Source: Sclerodactyla briareus (Eukaryota > Echinodermata > Holothuroidea > Dendrochirotida > Sclerodactylidae). Taken from it: 64,000 bases of DNA. Below, in pieces: positions 1 through 11,700 of this stretch. The translations under genes were made by a program, and so were the position numbers. Numbering within the stretch: position 1 is the stretch's first letter; every line of letters starts with the position of its first letter. A model generated the notes under the pieces. That model saw only the letters and a list, made by a program, of their open reading frames with translations. It had not been told where the DNA came from and searched no databases. The DNA is taken from positions 558,001 to 622,000 of the forward strand of contig JAODTK010000999.1 in assembly GCA_026419785.1 (NCBI GenBank), written 5' to 3'.

Positions 1-52
1 TTCACATACCACATCATGTGTCACCCTCATCTTGCAATTCCCATTAGGCAAA

Positions 53-148
53 ATTCAATAATTGTGTTATATTGTGTTATAGACATTCAATAATTGTGTT
101 ATATTGTGTTATAGACATTCAATAATTGTGTTATATTGTGTTATAGAC
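53..148. repeat. 32-bp tandem repeat, three copies
   Basis: Three consecutive perfect copies of a 32-bp AT-rich unit begin at 53, 85 and 117; each contains two ATTGTGTTAT blocks. It is a simple short minisatellite with no coding content. Confidence 0.95.
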
Positions 149-454
149 ATTTCATTCAATGAAACGCAGTTGTTGACCTGTTGACTGCTCATTCAGCATT
201 TGCATCTGCACTCTGGAGAGACTCGTGGTAAGTACTTTCCTTTTAGTTTTTCCTAGATATCACTAGATGTATCTTCATTATATTCCTCTGTAATGTAATT
301 TTGGCCTCATATAATTCCTGCTTCATGGAAAAAAAGAAGTTCCTATGATAGATGAATATATTTCAATTTGAAGAGATTGTAATACTAATCTCTTTTTTCT
401 TCCAGAGGGGTCAGGACAGGTGAAAACAAGTTAGTAAGGAGGAACTATACTTAC

Positions 455-528
455 GGTTAATTTTTTGCCGAGGTAGGTCTGTCTTTATGCTTACTGGTGA
501 CTTTGGCAGGAACCTTCTTGTCTGGTAC
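455..528 (-). CDS. Candidate internal exon, possibly linker of the MAP4K-like gene
   Basis: A 74-bp segment on the minus strand has a strong acceptor (TTTGCAG) and a strong donor (GTAAGTATAG). One frame is fully open and reads YQTRRFLPKSPVSIKT followed by a basic, proline-containing stretch; a second frame is Lys/Pro-rich but ends in a stop. It lies downstream of the last clear kinase exon on the same strand, where MAP4K proteins have a variable Pro/Lys-rich linker. Membership of that gene rests on strand, position and composition only, because linker sequences are not conserved. It could be an unrelated or cryptic exon. Confidence 0.4.
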
Positions 529-744
529 CTGCAAACGGCAAAATTGTCAAGATGAAATAAGATGGATGTACTTGCGTCAAATATGTTAGAATGTCTATTC
601 AGGAATACCCACTAGGGCATACATCACCATCCAGTCTGAACTGATGTTCATAGCTACTTTCAACAAACCCTTCCAGAGTAATTGCCCATGGCAGCAAGAT
701 CCAGACTAAAATTCTGATACTTTTTGACACTGTTCCACCTAGGG

Positions 745-2345
745 CGAATTCTCTGTATCCCTGAAGGTGCTGCACCAACAATCTACAAGCCAGTGCCCCT
801 TCTAATCTAATCATTACTAGTTTGAGCATGTCCACACCAATTAAGTCTCCTCTGAGGATTTGTACCAGTAATGTACCAGTCAGTGCCCCCCCACCAATCT
901 AGCCATAACTTGCCTGAGCATACAGCCATTACAAGAGACTCCTTTAGTTGCTATACCAACACTCTGCGAGTCAGTACCTCTCCTAATCTAACCATAACTA
1001 GTTGAGCATGTCCACACCAATTAAGTCTCCTCTGAGGATTTGTACCAGTAATGTACCAGTCAGTGCCCCCCCACCAATCTAGCCATAACTTGCCTGAGCA
1101 TACAGCCATACCAACTAAGATCCTTAAGGTTGCTATACCAACACTTTGCAAGTCAGTGCCCCTCCTAATCTTATCATCAATAATCTGAGCATGTCTATAT
1201 CAACTAAAAATCCTCTGAGGTACTGTACCAGCAATGTACAAGTCAGTGCCCCTCCTAATCTGATCATCAATAATCTGAGCATGACATATCAACTGAATCT
1301 CCTCTGAGGTTCTGTATCAGCAATGTACAAGTCAGTGTCTCTCCTAATTGATCATCAATAATCTGAGCATGTCTATATCAACTAAAAATCCTCTGAGGTA
1401 CTGTACCAGCAATGTACAAGTCAGTGCCCCTCCTAATCTGATCATCAATAACTGAGCATGTCTCTATATCAACTGAAAATCCTCTGAGGTACTGTACCAG
1501 CAATGTACAAGTTAGTGCCCCTCCTAATCTGATCATCAATAAATTTGCATGTCTATATCAACTAAAACTCCTCTGAGGTACCTTACCAGCAATGTACAAG
1601 TCAGTGCCCCTCCTAATCTTATCATCAATAATCTGAGCATGTCTATATCAACTAAAAATCCTCTGAGGTACTGTACCAGCAATGTACAAGTCAGTGCCCC
1701 TCCTAATCTGATCATCGATAATCTGAGCATGACAATATCAACTGAATCTCCTCTGAGGTTCTGTATCAGCAATGTATAAGTCAGTGCTCTTCCTAATTGA
1801 TCATCAATAATCTGAGCATGTCCATATCAACTGAATCTCCTCTGAGGTTCTGTATCAGCAATGTACAAGTCAATGCCTCTCCTAATCTGATCACAATAAT
1901 CTGAGCATGACAATATCAACTGAATCTCCTCTGAGGTTCTGTATCAGCAATGTACAAGTTAGTGCCCCTCCTAATCTGATCACAATAATCTGAGCATGAC
2001 AATATCAACTGAATCTCCTCTGAGGTTCTGTATCAGCAATGTACAAGTCAATGCCTCTCCTAATCTTATCATCAATAATCTGAGCATGTCCATATCAACT
2101 GAATCTCCTCTGAGGTTCCATACCAGCAATATATATATAGAGCATCCAACTTGCTATACCAACACTTTGCAAGTCAGTGCCCCTCGCGATCTAACTATCA
2201 CTTAGTCATTACTCCTCCTAATCTGACCATCACTAGTTGAGGCATTGTTCATGTGATTGAATCTCAGATGAGGTGCTGTACCAGCAAAATGCAAGTCAGT
2301 GCCCCTCCTAATCCAACAATGACTTGTTTGAGCATGTCTAGTCTA
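745..2345. repeat. ~90-bp minisatellite array, ~17 copies
   Basis: A head-to-tail array of a ~90-bp unit with recurring blocks CCTCCTAATCTGATCATCAA, TCTGAGCATG, CCTCTGAGGT, CAGCAATGTACAAGTCAGTG. The outer copies (745-1150 and after 2100) are more diverged than the core. Because the period is divisible by three, the best-preserved copies stay open for 70-80 codons on both strands, giving a 30-residue repeat (plus strand NVQVSAPPNLIINNLS). Copies with 1-bp changes break the frame, so I read it as non-coding satellite in the 3' part of the kinase gene. Confidence 0.9.
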
Positions 2346-2816
2346 CCTTGGTGTCTCACAGACTGTCTCTCTAGACTAGAGATCTTTCCAACTCCTCACT
2401 TCCAGCTTTTCAACCCATCGAGGCAAAGCAGTCAGTTACCTAGATGTAAAATAGTGATTTGGGGATCAGCTGTAATGTAACTACAGCTCCAAGGATGAGG
2501 ACATTGTCTGTCTTAGGACCAATGTAGCCTTTTGTTCTAGGGATGCCAGAACAGGTGGCAAAGTGGGATACATTTCTTACAGCATCTTCCAGTTTTTGAG
2601 TCTGTGTGTCTGATGGTTGTAAACATTATCATATAATTTCAGACAACAGAAAGAACATGCTTTTGGAATGATGAATCGTAGGATTACAAGGAAAGGGACA
2701 CATGTCACAGAGGAGAAGAGACAGGGTAAGAGACATAGGATAGAAAACCTATGGGTGACTAGATATGTTCAGAATACCACAAGCAGTGTACTCGAAGAAT
2801 CTCAACAACAGAAGGT

Positions 2817-2958
2817 GAGGACTCCGGAAAGTTATAAGTCTGGTCATCCTCCCCATCGTCTACTGGCGGTATGATGATGGAGGGGGTTTCGACCTTCTCA
2901 ACGAGATCTCTCATAGCGAAGAGGTTACGGTTGGGAGTATCGTTGAATTAGTGGATGC
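2817..2958 (-). CDS. MAP4K3: MAP4K-like kinase exon: end of kinase domain
   Basis: After an acceptor TTTTCCAG the minus strand reads HPLIQRYSQP, then, after a one-base frame correction near 2926, NLFAMRDLVEKVETP and an acidic stretch PPVDDGEDD. This corresponds to the HPF...L...LL.KV.NP segment that closes the kinase domain of MAP4K3/MAP4K5, followed by the acidic start of the linker. The phase fits the upstream exon: its last two bases AA plus the first base G make a Lys codon before His-Pro, as expected for the family (KLLxHP). The 5' splice site is uncertain; candidates lie between about 2785 and 2822. The frame correction could be a sequencing error or real damage. Confidence 0.7.
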
Positions 2959-2959
2959 C

Positions 2960-5200
2960 TGGAAAAGAAACAAGGATTTTAACAAAATTCAATTAAAGGA
3001 CAGGTTGGTAGGTAAATGATACAGTTTCGCAACCCCCCCCCCCTCCCTACTTGAAATAAACAGTACCCAACTGGTTGTAACAAATCAAAGCGATTATCAT
3101 GCACCCAGGGTAGGTATACACAATTTTAAGTATGACACACGAACACATCCGTATAGCGCCCTCACCACTGTGTCAATTCTGCACTGCAATGAACCAGTTA
3201 CAAACACAGGCATCACGCAATTTGTCCATTTGTGACAATTTCTCACAACAACACAGCTATTCTACCTGTCCATAGGTTTCACTGAGTTAATCCCGAGCAC
3301 GCCGAATTGGTCAGTACAAGAGTAGCAATAACTCAGTCGAATAATTTCCTGAAAACTATTGGGTCACCAACAAACTATGAGAAACTCAGAATAAACAGTG
3401 AATGTATCACTACCCCCAGACTGCCATATTATTCGAAGATGCCAGCCAATCAACACCCACTCGCTCAATAGAAATTGCGCCGTACATTAACATTTAAGTG
3501 GAATTATTACATTTGAATGAAAATGACGAAGGACGGTCTGTTAAATTTCATGAAATTTCTAGTAATATGATTTTATTGACTATTAGCATACAGTAAATGT
3601 TAAAACTAACATAAAACTTGTTTCCCTAAGGCAGAGCCCGTTTTAAAGTATAATGTTGAACAACGAGGGAGTAAAAGTAGTAACAATGTCAAGTTTCTTG
3701 GATCACAGTCAGATTATTGAAATACTGTGGTGGATTGAGCCGAGTAGTATGTCACAAATGCCATCGCAGGGGGACAATGACACATGCACAGCAGCTATCT
3801 CCAAACTGGCTTATAGGTACTCTCTTTGGTTCTACCAAGAGACAACATGCCACACGCGGGTCCCATAATCACATACCAATGCTGATATACAGGCCAACTC
3901 AGCAGGACTACACCACACTCTTGATCAGGTTTAAGACTGGATACACAGTTTACTGTCGGCCTCTCAATTTGTCAGGGAATGGCACGTGATTGTCATTGTC
4001 AGTACTAGAAGTCCGTACAGCCGTCTGTATGCACTAGGTTACAGGAGAGCTGAATGCCAATTGACATTGGCTAGATCGTAAATATCAGCCACCAGTCACA
4101 GCCCAGAAGGTGCAAGATATACTGATGTTGATGACACTGATACTGATGACAACAACAGAGGTTGGAAATGACTAGTGGAAGGGTCAAGAATAAATGTCAG
4201 GACGTGAATGGCTTCCCAACAAAACACAGTTGAGGTAAATGCACTTCATTCAGAAACACAGCATTGAAAACAGTCTAAACTTTGTAGAGACAATGCTCTG
4301 GACTGCTAAGTTGTGAGTTCTGCAGTAGGCTGCTAATGCCCAACGCAATCAACTGCTGGTGAGAACTGGAAATGTTAATGATCCATAAAGAGCAGCACTA
4401 TGTCACGTACTAGCATTCATTGGATACACAGTCAGTCGTATATACATACCTACAGCACACACGAACATTCACCTTTCTCCATAGGTTGACACATTCACCT
4501 AACAATCATTAACCCAGGGATTTACCTTGACATAGAACAAACCCTCCAATCTCATTCCTGATGTCAGCAATGTTTGCAATGATTTCCCCTGAGGTTGGGG
4601 TTACTACGTGTTGACATAACTCACATCATATTTATTGACACGATTGATCAGAAGGCACTGTAAAGTTCCACATCACCACATGACGGGAAAAATGACATCT
4701 TTGGCAGGGTGTGAGAGCAATATTATTTCAATGTGGTTTGGGGCCAATAAAACTTCAAGATATACAAGGGGGAATGAATGCCTATTTCAGGATATTCTGG
4801 GGACCCACAGTTGAGGTCAAACCACAAGAGCATTTTGCATAAGCTGGATAGCAGGGAGAGATGAGTTACAGTTGTGCAGTGGTTAGGTATGTAGGTGGGT
4901 AACATTTGATGACATTACTGACACAGCCTCGACTTCCTTCTTAGCTGTCTAACTGATAGCAGATTGTGAAATCATGGCAACTGTTACAACACATCAACAC
5001 ACAACTGTCTGTGATATGAGTGTTCATAGTCCATGTAGCTGCTCACAGTTCAAATATACAGCATGACAATTGCACGTTTTCAAGGACAACTTAGTTTGAA
5101 GTTTGCTAGGGTGGTATTGAGACCCAAAGTTCCCCAATTCTCAAAAGTGAAGTGGGCTGAATTGCTTCCACAAAACTCGAGAGAATGTGAGAATCACTCT
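2960..5200. other. Intronic sequence without recognised genes
   Basis: AT-rich sequence between two kinase exons. I see a C-run near 3033 and a loose imperfect repeat of GATACTGATG type near 4120-4150, but no open frame with family resemblance and no RNA gene. Confidence 0.6.
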
Positions 5201-5224
5201 TCCTCAAGCTCCCTATGGTTTAGT

Positions 5225-5400
5225 TCAAGACTCTGCTGAAATTTCACGATGGTTGTCCACGATAATCATACAGGCACAGGTCTTTTTAGCATGCCTCCAC
5301 CCTCGTTGGAACAGTCTGCCAGACCATGTCAAACATGCTACCTTAGTTGACAACTCAAATCTGTCCTTTCAAGACACATGGTTTTCATCGTGTGAAGTTG
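5225..5400 (+). mobile_element. LINE (L2/CR1-type) reverse transcriptase C-terminal remnant
   Basis: On the plus strand, antisense to the kinase gene, the frame at about 5281-5350 reads HPRWNSLPDHVKHATL. The LWNSLP motif with following basic residues is the hallmark of the extreme C-terminus of L2/CR1/Jockey-type non-LTR reverse transcriptases. Only this tail is present, with frame breaks on both sides, as expected of a 5'-truncated dead copy. Confidence 0.55.
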
Positions 5401-5609
5401 TTATAATTATGTGTCCAGTGTTTACACTAGGCTCAGAAATGTGAGGGGGAATTTCCCTCTCGCCATTTTCAGAGAGGGATTTGAATGAAAGCCAAGAAGG
5501 GGTTTCAGATCAGCAGATCTTTGGTTTCATTAACATATGCTTGTGGAACATCTGAAACATTGGAAACATTGCCATTTTGTGAAGGGTGTGTGCTGTACTT
5601 CTAAGGTCT

Positions 5610-5800
5610 TACAACAGCCTTTTTCTTGGCCCTCTTGTCTCCCTGAACCCTCTCTCTGAAAGACTACATTGGGAGCCATTGCTACACAAGTTACAATGTA
5701 ATACCATACCATTCCTACTTGACACCTTGCGAATAATAGCTCCAATCTTTGGAAGGTGTTGTGTCCGCCCATCTCATGCCTGTTTCCTATTTGCATGAAT
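5610..5800. repeat. Dispersed repeat, second copy near 50320-50500
   Basis: The block CAACAGCC(T/C)TTTTCTTGGCCC...TTGTCT followed by a TACACAAGTTACAA box is shared, with divergence, with 50320-50500 in the same orientation. Its position after a LINE tail and the reading LSERLHWEPL on the plus strand hint that it derives from an L2-type LINE (the conserved LHWLPV box), but this is not certain. Confidence 0.45.
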
Positions 5801-6406
5801 TTTTAAAAGTTTTGAAGATTGTAGTTTTTTTAAGAATATTTGTACAGTGAATTTGGTACCATTCACAATGGTTATCATGGGAATTGTACAGGGCACCCGT
5901 TCTTGGAACCCAGTGCGGGAATTTCCAGCATTTGAATTATTTTTGTCAGGATTTTAGTTTGTGTCCCGGCACCTTACTTAGTTGTAAACAATTTATGTGT
6001 CCTGTTGTGTATTGTCCTGCGAATTGAAACTTTCGTAGTGAAGGCCTTTACAAACTATGCTTTGTGCGATTGTATGTCATTAATGTCATCTACTACATGC
6101 TAAACCAAATTCCTGGGGTACAACATGAAGGGGCTGGCATACATACCACACACAATTACATAAAGTAATTGGGATGATAAACACATATTTGCTGAAGTTG
6201 GATATTACATACACACACCAGTCAATCAACACAACAACAAAAAACTTGCTTCAAGTGTTACTTTTTGGCTATGGGTACACAACCATAACACACGCACACC
6301 ACCTTATGCAATTAGTGGCTTGGAGTTGGGTCCCAGAACTTACACAACAACAAACAACTTCAATATGACTTGTTGGTCTTGGGCACCAGCACCAAAACAC
6401 AACTAC
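5801..6406. other. Intronic sequence, nothing recognised
   Basis: AT-rich sequence with several ACACAACAACAA-type short stretches near 6225-6350; no coding or RNA signal seen. Confidence 0.5.
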
Positions 6407-6552
6407 TTCAAGTAGTTGCTGGCAGTCGGCCTTCTCCGTGGGTCTTTGTGAAGAGAATTCTTCTTGACGAAGCTATGAGGTTCTGACTCCATTTGTGCTT
6501 CTCTTTTAACTTGGGAGGCACGAAGCTACTTTTAGACATTAGAAAAAGGGCC
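6407..6552 (-). CDS. MAP4K3: MAP4K-like kinase exon: ALFLM to RPTA
   Basis: The minus strand reads ALFLMSKSSFVPPKLKEKHK then WSQN, a near-match to the MAP4K3/5 segment after the HPMR motif. After a missing base it continues HSFVKK...HKDPRRRPTASNYL, the kinase subdomain XI region in which the Arg of RRRPTA is conserved. The donor GTAGTTGTG leaves two bases (AA) that join in phase with the exon at 2958. The acceptor reads CTGCG where CTGCAG is expected, so one base is missing exactly at the splice site. The two single-base losses suggest assembly error; if real they would inactivate the exon. Family assignment is secure. Confidence 0.85.
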
Positions 6553-8340
6553 CGCAGAATGGAGAAGGAACGAGAAGACAAAACAAGAATTAACAATACA
6601 GGCTAATCTGTGAGCCAAAGCAAGAAGGCTCTTAGTGTATGTACTAGTATTTACAGAGGGTAAAGTAGTTATGTATAATAGAGCTAAGCAGTGCACCTTC
6701 CACGTTTGATTTTATGTATGGCTTCATTTGAAACTATGCGTCTAATTTGTTGAAGGGTATTTTGCAGTCCCAGTGAATCTTGTCCACTTTCATCCATTTA
6801 CCCATAGTGAAGTAACCTCCAGAGCTTATCTCACTCTAAAGTGGTTCCTGGAACCTAGTTTGAAGTTGATAGTGACACTTGGCCCTCTGTCAGCTACAGA
6901 GCAGCAGAGCCCCTGACTCTATGGGTCCAGTTCTATCTATCAGAAAATGTGTCATGTGTTCTACTCTACTCCTTCCAAGAAGATAGGACAAGCCATCCCA
7001 GAACCATCTCAAGTCATCGAGAAACGACTTGGCATTTTTCCAACTACACAAGTAGATTGAAAGTTGAAACATGGTGTCTTGAACTTATGGTATGAATCCC
7101 TTCCACCTATTTTCAGCAAGCAGCACTACTCTTCCAGATGGATGGGTAAGTCTCAGCCAAAGATTCTATCGATTGATACATAGACCTGTTTTGTCTCAGG
7201 CACCTTGCGGAGTCCCTCAAACTTAACTGGTTTGGGTATTAACAAGCGACCATACTCACCTTCCTACAGTCCATGGTCACAGTTGATTTTGTTTTTCAAT
7301 TCACAGACTGTTTCTGTATGTCCCATTGATCCTTCCACCAAAAGATCAGTTTGATTCATTATTGGAGGGGCGGCCTTTTATCGAGCCAAAGAAGTTCACA
7401 AATGATACACTGGCCCGAAATACTGCACTTTTGATATTCTGTCTAAACAAAAATTGTGTCAAAATCTGGCTCTAGAGGAAGAGACGTGCATTGGGTGTTT
7501 TGGTTTGTTTTGGTTTTTTTGGTGTGCGTGGAAACACTTAGCACGCTTCGCAGTGATGTCCAGTGCATGTGTTCCGCGTCATTTGTTCAGATCTTCTGGG
7601 TGGCATGTTGTTTAAGGAGTTCACAGCACAATCTAGCAGAAAAACCCCTCATGACATCACGAGGGTCCCTCTGCACAGTACATATTATTCTATTTCATAC
7701 TGTCATCGGAGTCAGTTCTCAGCAATTTCAAGGGCCATTTGCATCTTTTGATAACATTCCCGAAGAATCATGCGAAGTTGTTTTTTCGTGACTATTGTAC
7801 TTCACAGCACAGTTAACTGAGCTGTTTTCACAGCACCGCATCCAACCTATACATATTCACCTATGCAAATTTGACACATCATAGGGACACCATTCTTGTT
7901 TCAGGCGTAATTTAATAAATGTCTATCATGTCGACTTCCCTTCGTTATCCACATGATTTCTGGATATACGCCTACGGTCACATCAATATCCTTTGGGTAT
8001 CTCCATTTCCAAAGGCCCTAGGTGAATTTATATCGCCTAAACTAGGACGACCACTATGCTAACTACAACAACGTTAGGGTAGCAATACTGTGGAACACAT
8101 TGGAATTTTGGCGAGAAATTTGGAAAGTGAGGCACCTATGAGGTACAATATTCTTCAGAAATTCCGGCCTGAAGTGAATTCTCCACGTGATTATCCTTTA
8201 TAGAATCCTCATAATCCAGGTATAGGTCAAGAATGTGAACAGTAACGTTGAAAAGTCGAGACGATAGTTACACAATGGACGAAACAAGAATGGCGTCTCA
8301 ACAATGTGTGATGATGCAGGCAGTTGTGGGCAGGGTTATG
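6553..8340. other. Intronic sequence, no recognised gene
   Basis: Part of the ~10.3 kb intron between the 16.9 kb and 6.5 kb exons. A 111-codon open frame at 7456-7791 (plus) overlaps T/G-rich low-complexity sequence and resembles no family I know; I do not call it a gene. Confidence 0.5.
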
Positions 8341-8344
8341 AGAA

Positions 8345-8440
8345 CAGTCGTATAAGCAGGCGCGGCACTACGGGGGGGGGGGCTTTGGGGGCTCAAGCCC
8401 CCCCCAAAATGTGCTCAAGCCCCCCCATAAAACACCCGAG
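8345..8440. mobile_element. Possible truncated hAT-type transposon end (G/C-run foldback)
   Basis: The sequence begins GGCGCGGCACTACGGGG, followed by CTTTGGGGGCTCAAGCCCCC and a second AAGCCCCCCC run, forming a strong local foldback. GGGGCGGCACTACGGGGG-like starts are common at hAT-element ends in animals. No matching second end or target duplication was found, so the class is a guess. Confidence 0.3.
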
Positions 8441-8589
8441 GGTGTTGATATTTTTATGTCGAATATGCGTATCGGTATATTAAACTAACATAAGCGTCCT
8501 GCCTCCTTTGTGAAGTAGGAGTAGCTCTTTGAAGTGGTTCCGAGGAAGTGTAAGGAAAAAAGTAACATCTACAACAGGGTGGAAACAAT

Positions 8590-8665
8590 TTATGCAGTTA
8601 TCGAGCGTCCACGTTGACGTTGCAGGACCACACAATGTCATGGCAGTGCGGCTGCTGGCAAGTCT
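8590..8665. repeat. Short dispersed repeat shared with 18025-18105
   Basis: TTATGCAGTTATC, a GTTGCA box and GCTGGCAAGTCTG occur in the same order and orientation here and at 18025-18105, with substitutions between. A remnant of an unidentified interspersed repeat. Confidence 0.45.
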
Positions 8666-9519
8666 GGCATACTTTGGGAAAACATAATTCACGCTACACT
8701 CACCAGTCATATAGTTACTCTAGGGAGGCTCTTAATGATCATATTCACTACAGATACAAAACAGTTAGAAACACAGGAGAAGAGTTTTATGGAAGTGGTG
8801 TAACATATTCATCTATCACACATGGTGAAACAATTTGCAATAGTACTATTCTCTTCTCCCTCCTGCATGTAGGCAACCTCAGATCAAGACACAAGCTGCA
8901 ATTACCCTACAGTCACTCATCATATTGCCAATGACAGAAGATTCAATAAATCTAAACATTTTACGCCTGCAACATCATGGAGAGGAGCGGAGACACCCCG
9001 CATTCAGCAATAATAATGAACCATTCCCTGTTCAGGGAACCTCGTGGATAGACAAATCAGTGAATCCTCTGAGCTTTGGTTAGAAATTCCACAGACAGAC
9101 AGAGCTGAGTAACAGTAGTAAAGCAATGAGGGGAACATTACATGTAGAATGTATTAACATGTATTAGTCAGAGCTGCAGCATTTCAGGGTCTTTCATCAA
9201 CTCTGGAAAAGGTACAACTATATGGATGCAATTGAACCGTCCCAAAATGAATGACAATAAATCAGATTTTATCATGTTTTGGAAGGCAATTGCCAATTCC
9301 AAAGTGCATATAGATGTTTTTCCCATTTCAAGAGCCGAGCCTCTGCCCTCGCCATGTTCAACTTGGGGAAGATCAGGAAATAGTCGATCAATCAACTTGT
9401 CTAAAAAGCGCAAATGCTATTGAAATTCTCCCATATGCATTATACTAATGGACTATTCATTAACCTCCAGTCTCTAAACTCCGCCCTCTTACAAATGATC
9501 CAAAACTATATCTATACAA

Positions 9520-9860
9520 GTATACAGCCGAAATTCATTTCGGCAGATCAGGCAGTGCTTCCGCAGCATTAAAGGAGTTGCACATCTCCCAGTCAATGTT
9601 GTGCAGAGTACAAGATCCTCCCCCTTGGGGTAGTGTCTACACAATCTAGCACCAGATATCTGTCCAAGGTACTGGAGGTCAAGACACGTGGTCGTTACAC
9701 ACCGGTCATCAAAGGGCCTCCTTCTCGTAGTTCCTTGAAAAGCCACAATGCTTGCAGACCACTCCTTCAGTGTTGCCGGGATCCAGACTATGGAATGCTC
9801 TTCCGATAGATGTGAGACAATCAAGAACCATGATTAATATTGCGTTCAATTCTGTTCAGC
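9520..9860 (+). mobile_element. L2-type LINE remnant (reverse transcriptase C-terminus)
   Basis: On the plus strand, across several frame shifts, the segment reads LKELH...LPVNV (the LHWLPV box), CLHNLAPDICP (the CLHGLAP box), SSKGLLLVVP, DHSFSVAG and RLWNALPIDVRQSRT in the order typical of L2-clade non-LTR elements. Frame changes and an internal stop show that it is dead. A 111-codon open frame on the opposite strand (9489-9824) is its antisense shadow. Like the other LINE tails in this window it lies antisense to the host gene. Confidence 0.75.
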
Positions 9861-10438
9861 GCTATGAGTGTTTTAACAGTAATGTGAGCATGTAACGGGT
9901 TGGAAATTTGGTGAAATTACAACAAGGTGACCCACACATTATTCATGGTACCTCAAATGGGGAAAACATGATACGAGTTCGAATATTTGTAGGTTATAAC
10001 ATGTAGGAATTGGCATCAATAAACGATTAGGACATAAAAGTTTCAAAATTCTACACTGCCTTCCCAAAAAAGCTGCATAAAATTAGCAACAAAACAGAAA
10101 AAAAAACATTTAAAATCAATGGTGACAACTGTCAAGCAATATTTCGGCTTCTCGTCCTATCCGAAGAGGCATTTGAATTCCTCCTGAGAAAAATACACAC
10201 CCCACACAGGAAATTGAATGACACGGTATCATCAGATCTATGCCGTGTCAACTATATCTCAGACGAATTAACAGAACAATAGACTACTTTGTGTATAACA
10301 AAAAAACATTTGAGGCCATACTGGGGAGTTGATTGTGCTATTTGAGTCCTCAAGCCTCTATTTTCAAAAATATGGTCAGCTAATGGCTCGGGTAAACACA
10401 GTTCGCACCAAAACAGAACAGGTTGGGGGAATCGTGGA

Positions 10439-10667
10439 ATTTATGATACTACCCCATACCCCACATGGACTATGCACCACCCCCCCCATTGCCATGTCGA
10501 GCTTCTGGCAATTAACACAAATGCGGGTTGGCCCACCCCATCGCCCTTCCACTTTTTTCCAGGTAGGCACAACGGAGAGGGATCGGAGCCGAAGGGTGAC
10601 ACAGTGTGGGCCCGGAAGCGGGGGAAGAAGGGCGGGACCGTCCCATGTGGGGTAAGTATTCATAAAT
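10439..10667. mobile_element. Small MITE-like element with terminal inverted repeats
   Basis: The left end ATTTATGATACTACCCC...CCACATGG and the right end CCATGTGGGGTAAGTATTCA are inverted copies. The ~229-bp interior has no coding frame. The left ~130 bp also match, inverted, the right end of the large GC-rich element that starts 45 bp further on, so the two belong to one family. Confidence 0.55.
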
Positions 10668-10959
10668 TCACAGATTCCCAAAAACTGTTCTGTTTTGAGT
10701 GAATCTATCTCATTTATTCAACTTACCCCACATGGACTATGCACAGATTAGACAGGGAACCAGGAGGCGGGTGAGTGCCATCACGCTGGTTAGGCTGAGG
10801 GTGGTCGACCGTACTGGAAGGGACACGGACAGGTGGGCAGCCCGACCAAGAAACACGGGTGTGGGGGATGCCCCAGAGTCAGCTTGGTCGTATCGAGGCG
10901 CGGATAAAGACAGTGAGCAGCATCTACGACGGGCGAGGAGCCGCGGGACCTGGGGTCAC

Positions 10960-11700
10960 CGTGCCGAGAAGGATGCGGATCCGCGGGACCTGAAGTTCGG
11001 AAGCCGGGCGGCGGAAAACGCGGAACCTGCAGGGACGGGCGGCCGCTCGGAGCCAGAAGCGGGAACCGTAAAGACGGAGGCCGGAACCGCGGGCTGTGGG
11101 GGGAGAGGAAGGTGGAGGCCGGGGCGCGGGAACCGGAAAGGGCGGAGGACGGAACCGCAAAGGCCGGAACCCGAAACCGCAGAGACGGGAAGAGCAGCAG
11201 ACCGCAGAAGGGGAGCTGCGGAGGCCCGCCCCCCCCCGCACCCCCCCCCCCCCTCACGGAAAACCGGGAAGGCGGAGGCGGAAGCGGGAACGGAAAAAAG
11301 CGGGAGGCCGGGGACCGCGGTAAAGCGGAGGCGGAACCGCGTGACCGGAAAGGCGGAGGGCGGGACCGAAATCCGGAGCACGGGAAGGTTAGACCGCGGA
11401 GGACGGAGTACGATGCGCCGCAGCTAAGGCACCTGAGACACGCGCCTGGCCCGAAGGGCCGGAGGCCAAAACCACGGAGGCCGAAAAGTTGGAGGCCGGA
11501 GCGCGGAGGCCGGCTGCGGCACCTGATGCCACATAGCCCGGGGCGACAAAAGGTCCGGAGGCCTGAGCTGCGGGTCCCACAGCGCGGCAAATGAGCTCAC
11601 AAGGCCGGGGCCACAAGTTACGAGGCCAGAACCGCAGAAGGCCGGAAAACCGTGAGGTGGAGCCGCGGAGACGAAGCTCCCCGCAGCAACGGCCCCTGAT
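10960..11700. repeat. Degenerate GC-rich tandem repeat (GGAGGCCGGAACCGCGG type)
   Basis: Irregularly spaced purine-rich units such as CGGAGGCCGGA, GGAACCGC and GCGGAGG recur dozens of times on the plus strand, interrupted by a C-run at 11230-11252. The unit length varies around 20-27 bp. All long frames here are readings of this repeat. Confidence 0.7.

Noticed and set aside
1536-1779. Repeat-protein gene in the 90-bp minisatellite
   Set aside because: Frames exist on both strands equally, break in neighbouring copies and lack start or splice context; explained by a period divisible by three.
9489-9824. Minus-strand 111-codon frame as a gene
   Set aside because: The plus strand of the same interval carries ordered L2 LINE motifs including RLWNALP; the minus frame is a shadow.
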